A DNA stretch of 64,000 nt, from the NCBI GenBank assembly GCA_030674155.1, contig CM060334.1:31220374-31284373 (forward strand), read 5' to 3'. The notes below the pieces were generated by a model. It searched no databases, had not been told where the DNA came from, and saw nothing but the letters and a program-made list of their open reading frames with translations. Each line of letters starts with the position of its first letter. Positions within the stretch are counted from its first letter, which is position 1. The DNA is from Stramonita haemastoma. Its lineage: Eukaryota; Mollusca; Gastropoda; Neogastropoda; Muricidae. Shown piece by piece: positions 53,186 to 64,000 of this stretch. The translations under genes were made by a program, and so were the position numbers.

Positions 53186-53954
53186 GGGCTGCAAAGAAGG
53201 GGAGGGTGCTTATATTGGTTTTGTTCTCTTTTTTCTTAACAGTTGAAACTTTGAGATCGCGCTTCAGATCCTAAAATGGGTCTGCCAGCAACTGAATTTA
53301 AGTGAATGCATAGTAGTACATATTGTGCCTGTAAAGCATAATTGTTACTGCATATAAAACCTGGAATGTCTTTTTCAAAATGATTGCTGGCGATTGCTAA
53401 AGAAGCATGTATAAGCAGTTGAACACAAAGCACATGTCTTAAGGACTGGTGAGGCCTCCAGTCTCTGAGAGAGAGGGGGAGATGGGAGGGGGGGGAGAGA
53501 CAGACAGAGAGTGAGGATAGATCATGCATGTTTGCATAAATGCATGTGTAACTGAGTGCAAGAAAATTAATATGAATGTGCGTTTCTGCAGGGGTTTTTT
53601 TTTTTTGGGGGGGGTTACGTCACTTTATTGTTGATGTTAATAAAGCCAATGACTTTTTCCATTAATTTAGTTGGTGACAATTTTGTTGCCGTTGGATTCT
53701 TCTACATTCAGTAAATACATACTACCTATGCAATTTTATCACAATTTTGTGGCCATGGGCTCTTTCTTTCACATTCAGAAAATGCATGCAGAGATCGGAA
53801 AATGCAACTTACTGCGTTTTTTTTGTTTCTTTGGCTTTTTGGAGGTTATTTTAAAGGTTTAATGATATGGTTGAAAAAAAATCCTGTGTAACTACAGCAA
53901 AATAATTCTCTAGCGTTCGTTTTACTTTCTTTAATACATTTTCTTAAAAACTTT

Positions 53955-54545
53955 GTTTTTTGTTTTGCCTTGTCTTCTGTGACATTTCTGTCCTGCTGTT
54001 GTTCCCACACTGCTCATTTCAATCTCTACCACAGCTATACCCAGATTCATAATGTCATATTCTCAGGGTCAAAGTCCACAGGAAGCCTAATGTTGTCAGG
54101 CTGCCCTAGGGCCGCTTTAACACAAACTTACCATAGGCACAGAAGTAATTTATGGGAAAACCAAAACTGAGGTCACCATGTGACCAGAGCAACTGGGGTC
54201 ACCAAATAGGAGACAATTTTCTTTTATTGCATGATGATCAATGACAAAGAAGATGCTGTAATGCTGTTGCTATAGAAGTGCATCACTAAATGGGCTTTGA
54301 GGCTACATGACAGGACTGTATCCCTGCATCAACCAGGCTGGAGAGATACAGACATCTGCATTGCTACAGTGTTGGTCACGTAATTTCAGCGACACTCTCA
54401 AACTTGCATCCATAAAGTAGATGAAGCTTGACTGACTAGTCTCAGTCTTCCCAATGAGCCCTTTGCAAACTCACTCTGGATAGGACCTGCTGGAGACTGA
54501 AAAATCCCCAGGACACTCATGGGATTCTAACCAGCAACCAGTCCA
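53955..54545 (-). repeat. Dispersed tRNA-headed repeat, uninterrupted copy
   Basis: Matches 28190-28440 and 28795-29190 in order, without the inserted SINE, so it shows the empty site. Confidence 0.72.
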
Positions 54546-54722
54546 TAACCAAAGGCCCTATCCTAGTCAATTCAAGTCAAAAACACTTTAATCATCCCTG
54601 AAGGGCAAGTATCCACTCCACCAAGGCAGCAGCTTTTTAGGTGTGTGTGGGGTTGTTTTTTTTTGAAAAGGTTTTATTCCATTGTAAGTATGTAGTATAT
54701 TGTTATCATCTATCTCAGTTGT

Positions 54723-54778
<56 letters not shown>

Positions 54779-54790
54779 CGTGTGTTCCTG
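54723..54790. repeat. (TG)n microsatellite
   Basis: Nearly pure TG, about 27 units, then GCGTGCGTG. Confidence 0.95.
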
Positions 54791-54854
54791 TGTGTTTAAT
54801 TCCTCAGCTTATCAGGCCACTGATAAACATTTTTGCACATTTTATTTATTTTAT

Positions 54855-55100
54855 TTTTATACCACTTTATGTCACAGCAGATTTCTCTGTGTGAAATTCG
54901 GGCTGCTCTCCCCGGAAAGAGCGAGCCGCCACAAGTGCAGCGCCTACCCATTATTTTTTTGTTCTTTTTCCTGTCTGCAACTGTTTGTTTCCCTATCAGA
55001 GTGGAATTTTTTCTACAGAATTTTGCCAGGGACAACCCTCACACCAAGAATCCCGCTGCTCTACAAAGTTTTTGTTTCCATATGAGTTCTGTCTTTGGAA
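54855..55100 (-). repeat. SINE family C copy
   Basis: CACAGCAGATTTCTCTGTGT, AATTCGGGCTGCTCTCCCCG, CAGAATTTTGCCAGGGACAA in family order. Confidence 0.75.
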
Positions 55101-57730
55101 GCTGAAAATAGAGTGAAATATGACCTGCTCACTGACCCGCTAGGTCTTCATGGAAACAGCATACATGTGTCTGGCAAACTGGTGGCGTGGGAAAGTTTGG
55201 ATTCTCTGTAGGAAGAAAAGCTGGAGATTTTTAATTAAAAAAAACATGTTGCCTGTATGTGGGTGCTATGTACTGTTGTGCAGATAGCTAACACTGCCCA
55301 GTGGTGGGTGCTATGGAAGAAAGGGTTCTTAGACGCTGGTTACCCTATAGTAGGTTACCCATAGGGAAGAGGTTCAGGACAATGGAACAGCATGAGAAAA
55401 TAAGGCAATGTTTTCATTTGCTGCCCACTTTATCTTATTTTCCTACATGATAATTTTAGCTCTGTTCTGGGTGCTGTATTAAAAAAAATCTTTAAAAGCT
55501 AGTGTAGTCTCAAATGAAATATTTAGGCTATCACTTGCATGAAAGTAAGACGGTGGATACCTCACAACAATAGCTAGGTCATAGCTTAACTCTATTTTCA
55601 CTGCCACAGGCCACAGGGAGGAATCTATCATTTCTCTCAAACTGTACCAGCCTACCAACAGCAATACCAGCATGGGAAAAAAAACACCAGTTACATGTTG
55701 CGCTTAGTATGCACTACCATGAAAGAAAGTTTTCAAGTGAAGGCAGTTGAGTACAAACTCCGGAAAGACTGATACAAAGTTAGGTATCAGACACTCATCT
55801 CTCTTTTACTACGAACTTATAAGCATCTCGTGATTATTTTCACACAATCTTGCAGTAAAAATGACAGCTGACAGAGATCAATTTTTTTGTTTGCTTTTTT
55901 TTGGGGGTTGTTGTTTTGTTGGGGTTTTTTAGAGGGGGGGGAGGGGGCAGGGAAGATTTGGGGATTGTACCATGGAAAGAATAATTCAAGCGATTTTACA
56001 TGAAGTAGGGCAGCTTTAAAAAAAGAAAAAAAAAGTACAATAGTAAATCTGAAGATGGAATAGGCAACCAAGCTGAAGAAGATAACAAGGTGGACAGCAA
56101 TGCTGATGATAACACTGCCGACAATGCAATAAATAAAAGTATTGACTAACACTGGTAGATGTGACCGAGTTTGCACTGCCAACTGTTACCACATACTTCC
56201 ACTCAAAAACAAAACCAACCTCTCTTTTTAACCGATATGTCACAGCTTTTTTTTTTTTTTTAAAAAGACTGCGACTGATGAAACAAATGATATACAAAGC
56301 AGTAGATGGCTACTTAAGGCTTATTTTCACATCTACTTTAGATGACAGGTGACATAGCATTGCTGTACCTGTACAGTGACACTGACAACTTCCAGGATGG
56401 CAAGTGGTGAATGAGACACACAGTTTTGTTCGTGTTTTTTGTTGTGGTTGTAAAGAGTCAGCTGTGTATATGGATTTATGTTTAGATAATGTACAGCATG
56501 TGGTGCATTCATTGTTACACTCCACCCCTTTGGGAACTTTCTACTAAGAAAACGTGGTCTTGGTGACACTAATTTGTGACAGGTGTGAGTGATGGACTGG
56601 CTTACGGTGATGATGGCTGGAGAGAACACATTTCAGGTGGACTGTATTTGTCATTTCTGACTCACTAACACATGTTAATGTGTACTATGTCAGAGTAGAT
56701 GTGGCCTGATGGATTTCATCATCATTTTACCTTCTATTGTTAACAGTTTAGGGAACACATTTAGATAGGGCATCTTTGGATGCAAAACAAAGAATTACCA
56801 CTTGTGAATACTTTGATAAAATATCAATGCTTTGCAAGTGGTAGTAATTGCAAAGAGTTATATGTACATGTGAACTCGATCTTTATTTAAAGAATCAGTT
56901 TTAAATACTAAGGAAAGCTTCTCAAAGGTACTGGCAGAAGCCTTTATCCATTTTGGACAAAAGGAAGCTGTAAGTACAGGTAACATGGCAGCATCTTGTT
57001 TTGCTAAATAAATTTTGTCATCGACAATGGTTATGGTGTCCGCTGAAAGAAGACTTGAAAGCCTATAGAGCAGATTGATTAAGACTGATCGAGTCGATTG
57101 AAAAGAGTAGCCTAGAAGCTGTTGCTGGCAAGTTTGATGGAAGTGATTGTGCCTGCGATACTAATAGCAAAAAAATGATGAGATGTCATGGTTAACTTTT
57201 TGTTGTTGGTAATTAAGTGCACAACTGCAAAAAAAATTGGCCCAGTGTGTACTCGACTCTAAGCAGAATGCACGAAATATCATTGTTTGCAGTGAAAGAT
57301 TGCATAGATCTTTCATGGTTTTTTGTTAAGTGACTGTTGAAAATTATTTGAAAATTACTTCCCTCGACCGAAGTACTGTACAAAGTGAAAGTGCCAGGTG
57401 ACCTCTCTAAAAAAGAGTGAATACTTCAGTGTAAGGAAACAGAAAGCTTACAGTTTTATGATTAACTGAAATCTCAAAATCAACAACACGACCCCACCTG
57501 CCTATAATGGCTTCTAGTGGAAAAGTGGGTCAGGCGTAATGTGATTTATTTCATTGTGGTGAGTCAGGTATGGACTATTCCCTACGTGCCACAACACACC
57601 TTCTGAGAAAGTCTTTTTGCAGATACTTATGAAGCCTCAGATACAGGCAGAGTATTTTCATGTGAACACAACCCACCACATGTTGACATGGATTACAGGG
57701 TTGTTACTTATCTCAAAGCTGAGCCACAGC

Positions 57731-58064
57731 TTAACCCTTAGACTGCCGAGGATTTTGGCTAATAGGAAAAACCCCATTTTTCAAGGATTCCCCCCCCCCC
57801 CCAATTAATGACTGTTGAAAAAAATCTTGTGAATTAAATTCTGAACTAATGTATATATAATGTATATTTTTTCAAAGAAAAAATTAATGAATAATGTATA
57901 TAAAAATACTTTATTATGATTTAAGAAACTCACAACCTACAAAGAAAGTGCTTTTCATACAATCGGGACACATGGCCAGTGTTCCGTAACAGCGCTCATG
58001 GCATCGTGAGGGGTGTGGTTTATCTGCTGTTCAGGAATGGCAAACATGGCAGGCTAAAGGTTAA
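57731..58064 (-). mobile_element. Short piggyBac-type element, TTAA flanked
   Basis: TTAA at 57731-57734 and 58061-58064. Inverted ends CCCTTAGACTGCC and CCTTTAGCCTGCC (11 of 13) begin with the CCYT usual for piggyBac. The minus strand holds a relic of a Cys-rich C-terminus and an AATAAA (about 57905-57912 region). 326 bases, non-autonomous. Confidence 0.8.
57920..58050 (-). pseudogene. piggyBac transposase C-terminal cysteine-rich relic
   Basis: One minus-strand frame has Cys/His spacing C-x(13-14)-C-x3-C-x7-C-x2-C (PHPSRCHERCYGTLAMCPDC), like the zinc-binding tail of piggyBac transposases. It is preceded by an in-frame TGA. Confidence 0.5.
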
Positions 58065-58261
58065 GTTTAACTACACCATCAGTTCAGTATGATATGCTGA
58101 CACTTCATAAAAGTGAGGGTGTTCCCATAACCAATGTGGTCATTGAAGAGCAACGTGTGAGAGACCTAGGCTTCTCTAGGAGTCAGCATTTTGAGGGCAG
58201 CCCCCATCTCTTCTCCCTCCCTGCTTTAGACTTACCTTTTCTGTCCCTGACTAAGGCAGGT

Positions 58262-58395
58262 TCCCATTTACAGCTGGGTGAACTGGGGGACTAGGTATTT
58301 AAACAGTCACCCACCCAAGAGGTAACCACGCTCAATGCTGCTGAACATTAGCTTAGGGAGAGCAAGTGCTCTGACAACTGACCTATGACCTCTTA
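58262..58395 (-). repeat. SINE family D copy
   Basis: The complement has TAGGTCAGTTGTCAGAGCAC, TAAGCTAATGTTCAGCAGCA and GGTTACCTCTTGGGTGG; its head matches 33840-33903. Confidence 0.6.
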
Positions 58396-58819
58396 GGCTT
58401 GGATAAAATTTGCTTTTTGGTAAAAACAACAGGTGAGGTTCAATCCAAGGGAAACAACTAAGGTGTTCAAACAAATTTTGTTTCCCATCAAGCATGAATC
58501 CATTTATACTGTACTAGAACAAAGATGTTTTGAAACAAACTGTAAAATCAGACTCTACCCAGAGTTAAGCATTTTTTAAAAGCTGATTTACAAGACCCAT
58601 GGAATGAGTTTTAGGCGTGAAAATCATCTATTTTTTCCCCTGGTGGATGATAAAGTTAATTATAATAGTATACACAAAATCTTTATATCATTAACTTTTT
58701 CAAAAGATATCAGAAGCGCACAAGGAAACACAGCAAGTTTCAAAGCAGACACAATCAACACTGTATTGTATCAAAAGGTATGTATTGTGTTGTAAAGTAT
58801 TGTATTGTTATTGTATTGT

Positions 58820-59060
58820 ATTGCATTCTATACCACTTTCAGTTAGTTACACCAGAAATCTGTTTGTGAAATTCAGGCTGCTCTCCCTGAGGACAGTGCA
58901 TCTCCACAAGAGCAACATCACCTTTTTTTCTCTTTTTAAAAATTTTTTCCTGTCCCCAACATATTGTTCTTTCACTATCAGAGTACCTTTTTTTCCACAC
59001 AATTTTGCCTCTTGCCCTGGGTTCTTTATGCGCTTGACATGTGTGATACATGAGACCTCA
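58820..59060 (-). repeat. SINE family C copy
   Basis: ACCACTTTCAGTTAGTTACA, AATTCAGGCTGCTCTCCCTG and CACAATTTTGCCTCTTG in family order; about 10-15 percent diverged. Confidence 0.7.
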
Positions 59061-59065
59061 GTTCG

Positions 59066-59405
59066 GTCCAATCCAATCTTGTTTATAGCCCCAAGGCTGT
59101 CATCTTGTAAAATTTAAATCACAGATTAAAACTGTGCTAACAAGAATGAGGAGACAAAGAAGAAAAGAAACAAGGCAGAAACAAAGACAGGGTAGTAAAG
59201 AGGGAATTCCTAACACAAAATTTCCAGACGTGGGATATTACTTATAGTGACATGCCCCCTGCATCCCCATGACGAAGGGGTAGGGGAGGGAAAGGTCATC
59301 CAATCCAATCCAATCCTGGCATTTATAGCCCCACTGACCACACAGGTCATATCAGGGCTGTCACCTTGTAAAATTTTAAATCTTAGAAAAAAAACTGTGC
59401 AACTA
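59066..59405. repeat. Direct repeat of a TATAGCCCC...TTGTAAAATTT segment
   Basis: CCAATCCAATC, TTTATAGCCCC, GGCTGTCA.CTTGTAAAATTT and AAAACTGTGC occur in order at 59069-59135 and again at 59301-59402, the second with a short insertion. Confidence 0.65.
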
Positions 59406-59784
59406 TACACAGATTACAATGGAGTGTAAAACCAACTCTACTGTCGTTCCTTTATACTAATCAACGCCCTGGTCTTGAGTTCAAATCCCAACTCATGGCA
59501 GCCAAGCTTGAAGAGGCTTTTCTCTTAAGAACCAATGTTTGCACAGACTTCAGTCCCAACTTAGTTCTTGTGAGGCTTCAAACTGAGTTCTGGGTATCAA
59601 CACTAGTGGAACAAGTTTGCACATTCCATTCCACCTTTTGTTTTTGTTCTTTGTTCCTTGGCTCGAGCTCGAGGAATCACCAAAGGTGAGATTTTGCGTA
59701 TGTGACTGCTTTCATCATCATTAAGTAGACATATTTCCACTTTTGGGGAAGATGTCTGAATTTAGTATCAGAGTGCATTAGTTG

Positions 59785-60020
59785 TGTCCTGTGTATGTTA
59801 GCTCAGAACAGGCACCACTGAACACCACAAAAGTGACCCAGCAGAAGTGCAGGGCCCCTCTGGCTGGTGGCCCCACGGCACCTAATATTGATGAGCTCCT
59901 TGTGGACTTCCAACCCTGGGGATGAGACATGACAAACCTGGGCATGGCTGTGGCGGGGAAATTGAAGCGAGCGGTGGGAACAGCAGGGATGGGGGCATCA
60001 CAGAAGATGAAGCAGCAACA
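59785..60020 (+). repeat. Dispersed tRNA-headed repeat, inverted partial copy
   Basis: The complement matches 28190-28430 (GAACAGGCACCACTGAACAC, GACTTCCAACCCTGGGGATG, GAGCGGTGGGAACAGCAGGG). Confidence 0.65.
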
Positions 60021-60514
60021 AAAAACAAAAAATATCAGTGTGCATGTGGTTTTTTAATTTTGTCATCTGTTCTTACAAGCTATAAGCATAAAGGCCTACT
60101 TTTCCGAAATGCAAACTGGTTTTAATGTCGTGTGTAAGATGTTCAGCTTACGTTTAAACACGGAACCTTGGTCTACAGTCTCATCCTAAGCATTTACTCC
60201 ACATTTTAAAGAACAGGCCGTTGCTTTGCTGGTAGGATCACCAGAAAGATATGCATGCACCCTAGATGACATGTATTATCCCTAAAATGAAAATTAATCT
60301 GGCAACCTTGATTCACACCTCACCTGTCCTGTAGTCTTGCGGACCATGAAGCACCACTGAATATTTTGCAACCAGCTTCCTCCACTCGTCACGGTCCTCT
60401 GCCCCAGCAGATCACTCCACCAAGGCCCTGTTCACTCACTACCTTGACAGCAGGATTAAAAAAAAAAAATCCACATACACAAAAAACACAAAGGCAGTAC
60501 ACAAAAATCACATG

Positions 60515-61890
60515 AGACCTGTGCATCCCCATACTACTGATTTCAGTATTTTCATGGCAATTTGTATTATTTTTTCACAGAATTTCAGTATTTTTGCACA
60601 GTGACTGCCACCAGCTTTTTCAACATCCCCTCCCCCCCAATTTTTTTCTCTTAAATCATGCTTTTTTTCCTTCTTAAATGATACTTTTTTTTCTTCATTT
60701 GCTTGCTGTTGTTTTCCCCAAATTTCTTTCCACAGTACAAAAGTTCATATGCTTTCTTTTTTTTTTAACCACTAGGAAATCTGGACAGTCTGATATATGG
60801 GAATACCATTCAAAATTTGTATTTCTTTTAAAGATCAATGCACTCTCTTGTGAAAAAAAGCAAATAAAAATTTGTCTGATTACGGAATGGACTCACCAGA
60901 ACATATTTATTGCATGGTCAGTACACAAGGCCTGTGTGTGTGTTTTGCTACTATCCAGTACAGCAGCAGAGTAGGAAGTGTGCAGTGGCTCGATTCCGGT
61001 TTGGGCCTGAAACTTTTCCCCCAACCCTTCAGACCATGAGTGGCAGTCTTTAGGATGAGATGATAAACCAAGGTTCTGTGGTTACACATAATTAGTTAGC
61101 ACACGTAAAAGAACCCACATCAACAAAAAAGTTGTCCCTGGCAAAATTCTATCAAAAAAAAACTGTGATTGGGAAACAGATATAAGTTGCAGACAGGAAA
61201 AGAAAAAAAAAATAATGGGTGGTGCTGCTCTTGTGGTACACACACTTCCCAGGGAAAGCAGCCGAATTTCACACAGAAGATCTGCTGGGACTTAAAGTGG
61301 TATAATAAAATAAAATCCCCCCCCCCCCATTTTTTTTTTTTTTTTAATGATTAGAAGTCACAAAGTTCAGTATTTTCTGTGATTGACACCACTTGCAAAT
61401 GAAAGCTTAACTTTCACTGATGCAAGAGATGCAGCACTGGTTCCACTCCTTACTCCACAAAATAAACGGCCAATTTTGCTGTGTGTGCATCTACATCCGC
61501 AACTGTGCCTCTTCTAACCCCATCCTGGCATGTTACATCATTTTGCGTTTACTCCACGATTTTCTTTGCATGTGAGTGTGTCAGCTTGGTCAGTTTTTCC
61601 ACGAAATTCTCCACCATGTTCTGCCATGTTGTTATGAAAGTGACGCTGTGCATACGCGTGCTGACTCGATAGTGTAGTAGACCTAAGGGGAGACTAATTT
61701 CTGAATGATAGCAGACGATGCATTGTGAGGTGAACAGAAGTCTACGAATGATAGCAGAAAACATTTTCAATCTAAAGATTTTTTGTTGACGAAAACCAGA
61801 TTCTCTTTCATGAAATTATAATTATTACTGTATTTCCCCGACTTTTTCCAGAACACATACGGAAAAATACAGAGGGTGCACAAATCTGCA
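60515..61890 (+). repeat. Large dispersed repeat, copy 2, with SINE inserted
   Basis: Collinear with 27300-28145. A family C SINE (about 60960-61316) interrupts it between the GATCAATGCACTCTCTTGTG and ACTTGCAAATGAAAGCTTA blocks. Confidence 0.65.
60960..61316 (+). mobile_element. SINE family C copy, nested
   Basis: Has the head region (GGCTCGATTCCGGTTTGGGC), GATGAGATGATAAACCAAGG, the CAGCCGAATTTCACACAGA tail and a final AATAAAATAAAAT run. Confidence 0.72.
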
Positions 61891-62173
61891 GAGGTGAACT
61901 TCCAGACATCTAGTTGATAAACAAAGACAACATCCCCCATCCCTAACCCCCACCCCCCAAAATAAACAACAACAACAAACAAAACAGTACATAAGTTAAA
62001 CAAAGGTCTTTAAAAACAAAACACAAAAAGAAGACCAAATTTGAAAAAAAAAAAAAAAAACAACACACCAGCAAACAAGTTAAACAAAGGTCTTTGAAAA
62101 AGAAAGACACACACACACACAGCCACAAAAAGAACAGGAGACCAACAAAAACCAACAAGACAGAACACCCTAC

Positions 62174-62439
62174 CTGTTTGTTCTTCTTCTGCTGCTGGTG
62201 TCCCTGGTTGTATTTGGAGGAGACGCTGTCTCTGTACCCCTGCATCTGGCTCAGCGTCTGGAAGAAGTGGTCATGGGGCGCCTGGGAATAGTACCCCCCC
62301 TGCGACTGATCGTACATGTAGTTCAGGTTGTAGCCCCCATAGCCGCCGAAGCCATAGCCTCCGTAGCCGATGAAGGGCTGGTAGGGGTCTTGCGAGTAGT
62401 TCTGCGAGTACTGATGCTGTCCTGTAATTTCAAAATCGC
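62174..62439 (-). CDS. Q/G/Y-rich low-complexity exon, gene assignment open
   Basis: Phase 1 in, phase 0 out. Two acceptors lie 18 bases apart, both CAAATTACAG-like (62440 and 62422) and both in frame; donor is CAG|GTAGGG. Encodes 82-88 residues: QHQYSQNYSQDPYQPFIGYG, GYGFGGYGGYNLNYMYDQSQ, GGYYSQAPHDHFFQTLSQMQ, GYRDSVSSKYNQGHQQQKKN and KQ. This prion-like composition is common in RNA-binding proteins and not in snurportin. The phase allows splicing to 50648, but a separate gene is possible. Confidence 0.75.
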
Positions 62440-63633
62440 CTGTAATTTGAAAAAGAGAGGAAAAAACACAGAACAAAGTTAGTCTATTGGTCGCCTGACT
62501 GCTCAGTTGTCTCCACGGGGGAAGAGAACATTCTCACTCCCAAAATAAAAACTGGGGAGAGGGGATGGGGCTGTGAACTTCTTTGCTTCGTCTTTACTAG
62601 ATTTCCCTGATTCAATTCCATGAAGTATACACCCTGTTGGGAGCATTCGTCTTAGTCTCACCCTTTTACACACAAGAAATATACACACACAAGTTGGATA
62701 ATGGGGCTGAAACGTCAAGTACTCAGCAATAGAGATAGTGAATCACATGTGGGCTTTGGCCTCTCCCAGTCAAAACCATCACATCATTTTCTTCCTACTG
62801 TTTTCTGTGTTCATGTGTCACTAGTGAGCACCCCCATTTCCCCTTTGACACTGCTAGTCACAATGTTCCTATTTATGTACTGTGCACATCTTATAGAAAA
62901 ACACAACTCAAAACAAAAAGGAAGCACATGTGCTTTCAGTGTTGATTCTACGACTTCAACCAAAAAAAAAAGGGGGGGGGAATGGCAGCATCTTTTTTGC
63001 ATGTTGACTTTATGTCATACAATATGTGCAAAATTATACCTCTCTTTTAACCTCTTTTGGTATTGCAGTGTTGATTCTAGGATTTCAAAAAAGGGGGCCC
63101 AAGGGCCCCCTAAAATGGAAAAAAGGGGGCATTTGCCCCCCCCCCCCTTCCTTTCCCTAGGGGGACAAGTATTAAGTAGTATTTGCTCATAATACTATTA
63201 CTACTCTAATTTCTACTATTTTTCAAGGACGAGAGACAAAACAAACAGGACGGTATGTAGGCAGACAGGATTAAATATGTGCCCTTACATATTGCAGCTA
63301 GTCTGTAGCATGATTTTCTGACACAAGAAAGTAAGAGAGGGGGTGTGGGGTGGGGTTAAAGTTTTATTTCCAGATTGTGGTACATTCAGATGTAGAGGGA
63401 CACATACTACATAGATATAGGAGGAGATGCATTATTTGTATACAAGAGACACAGAGACAGAGACATAGAGAGACAGAGACACAGAGAGAGGAAGGAAGGG
63501 AAGGAGAGAGAGAGTCAAAGTCAAATTTGTATTTCCACATTCTGAGTTGGAGAGCTAGATCTAGATAATAAATTAAAAAAAAAAAAAAAGAGGCAAGAGC
63601 CAAAATCAGTCTGATCCCCCCCCCCCCCCCCCC

Positions 63634-63635
<2 letters not shown>

Positions 63636-63719
<84 letters not shown>

Positions 63720-63725
63720 AGAGAT
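63636..63725. repeat. (AG)n microsatellite with adjoining C-run
   Basis: C20 at 63616-63635, then about 44 GA units. A flanking GTCAA.GTCAATTTTGTATTTCCA block recurs near 63513, 63747 and 63960, so the whole cassette is a diverged tandem. Confidence 0.93.
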
Positions 63726-63857
63726 GGGGGAGGGAGGGAGGGATGTCAAAAGTCAATTTTGTATTTCCAATCAGAGTTGGAGGGAAAACTAGATTTAGAT
63801 CTAGATGAGAAAAGGGGTTAAAGCCAATATCAAAGTATTATCTTTTCCTCCCATATG

Positions 63858-63860
<3 letters not shown>

Positions 63861-63948
<88 letters not shown>
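63861..63948. repeat. (AG)n microsatellite
   Basis: About 44 AG units, second copy of the cassette. Confidence 0.93.
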
Positions 63949-63954
<6 letters not shown>

Positions 63955-64000
63955 CGGATCAAAGTCAATTTAGTATTTCCAATTTCAGAGTTAGAGATCT

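Larger units (their letters stand above)
50649..62173 (-). other. Long intron or intergenic stretch, repeat-rich
   Basis: 11.5 kb between the snurportin-like exons and the Q/G/Y-rich exon. Contains clustered family B SINEs (50860-51965), a CpG-richer stretch (52240-52830) with a candidate start codon, tRNA-headed repeats, a piggyBac-type element and the second copy of the large dispersed repeat. Confidence 0.55.
62440..64000. other. Upstream intron of the minus-strand gene, microsatellite-rich
   Basis: No further exon recognised. A short inverted G/C block GGGGGCCCAAGGGCCCCC sits at about 63094-63111. Ends in long AG tracts. Confidence 0.5.

Noticed and set aside
61943..62476. Whole 177-codon minus-strand frame as one protein
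   Set aside because: Only the part between the acceptors at 62440/62422 and the donor at 62173 looks coding; beyond the donor it becomes a Phe/Leu/Cys-rich translation of a T-rich intron.

Overview
This is animal nuclear DNA. Coding sequence lies in short exons with GT..AG introns, separated by long A/T-rich stretches full of microsatellites, minisatellites, tRNA-derived SINEs, LINE fragments and TTAA-flanked DNA transposons. There are no bacterial-style operons. The SINE types, the (TG)n/(CTGT)n-rich introns and the protein divergence fit a mollusc, probably a gastropod snail, but that assignment is inference.

Two host genes can be read, arranged tail to tail. On the + strand, 14 exons between 2851 and 23876 encode the C-terminal 580 residues of a PDE8-family cAMP phosphodiesterase: the end of the PAS domain, a linker with two R-R-x-S sites, and the whole HD-type catalytic domain. 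Earlier exons lie left of the window. The exon at 13767..13966 carries one extra base, which puts a stop into an otherwise well conserved catalytic domain.

On the - strand, seven exons between 50648 and 41427 encode a snurportin-1-like cap-binding domain. It is divergent: one of the two cap-stacking tryptophans is replaced by Asn, and no importin-beta-binding domain is seen. Its 5' end is unresolved. Either a Q/G/Y-rich exon at 62174..62439 splices into it across an 11.5-kb intron, or it starts at 52240 (MGKRKNKSK...) below a CpG-richer stretch.

Mobile DNA fills the rest. At 1..2262 is a 5'-truncated LINE whose - strand reading frame is open for about 750 codons. A CR1/L2-like LINE fragment is at 10270..11762 and an RNase-H-bearing LINE fragment at 20302..21310. 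Five copies of a tRNA-Thr-derived SINE are present, most with target-site duplications. Several other SINE-like families, two large dispersed repeats and two short piggyBac-type elements (39795..40881, 57735..58060) follow. At 30640..31275 is a palindromic repeat in which clustered CCAAT boxes and TATATAAG motifs face each other. Tandem repeats occur in PDE8 introns and downstream of its stop codon.

The two genes share no obvious pathway. One degrades cAMP in the cytoplasm; the other looks like a relative of the snRNP nuclear-import adaptor.
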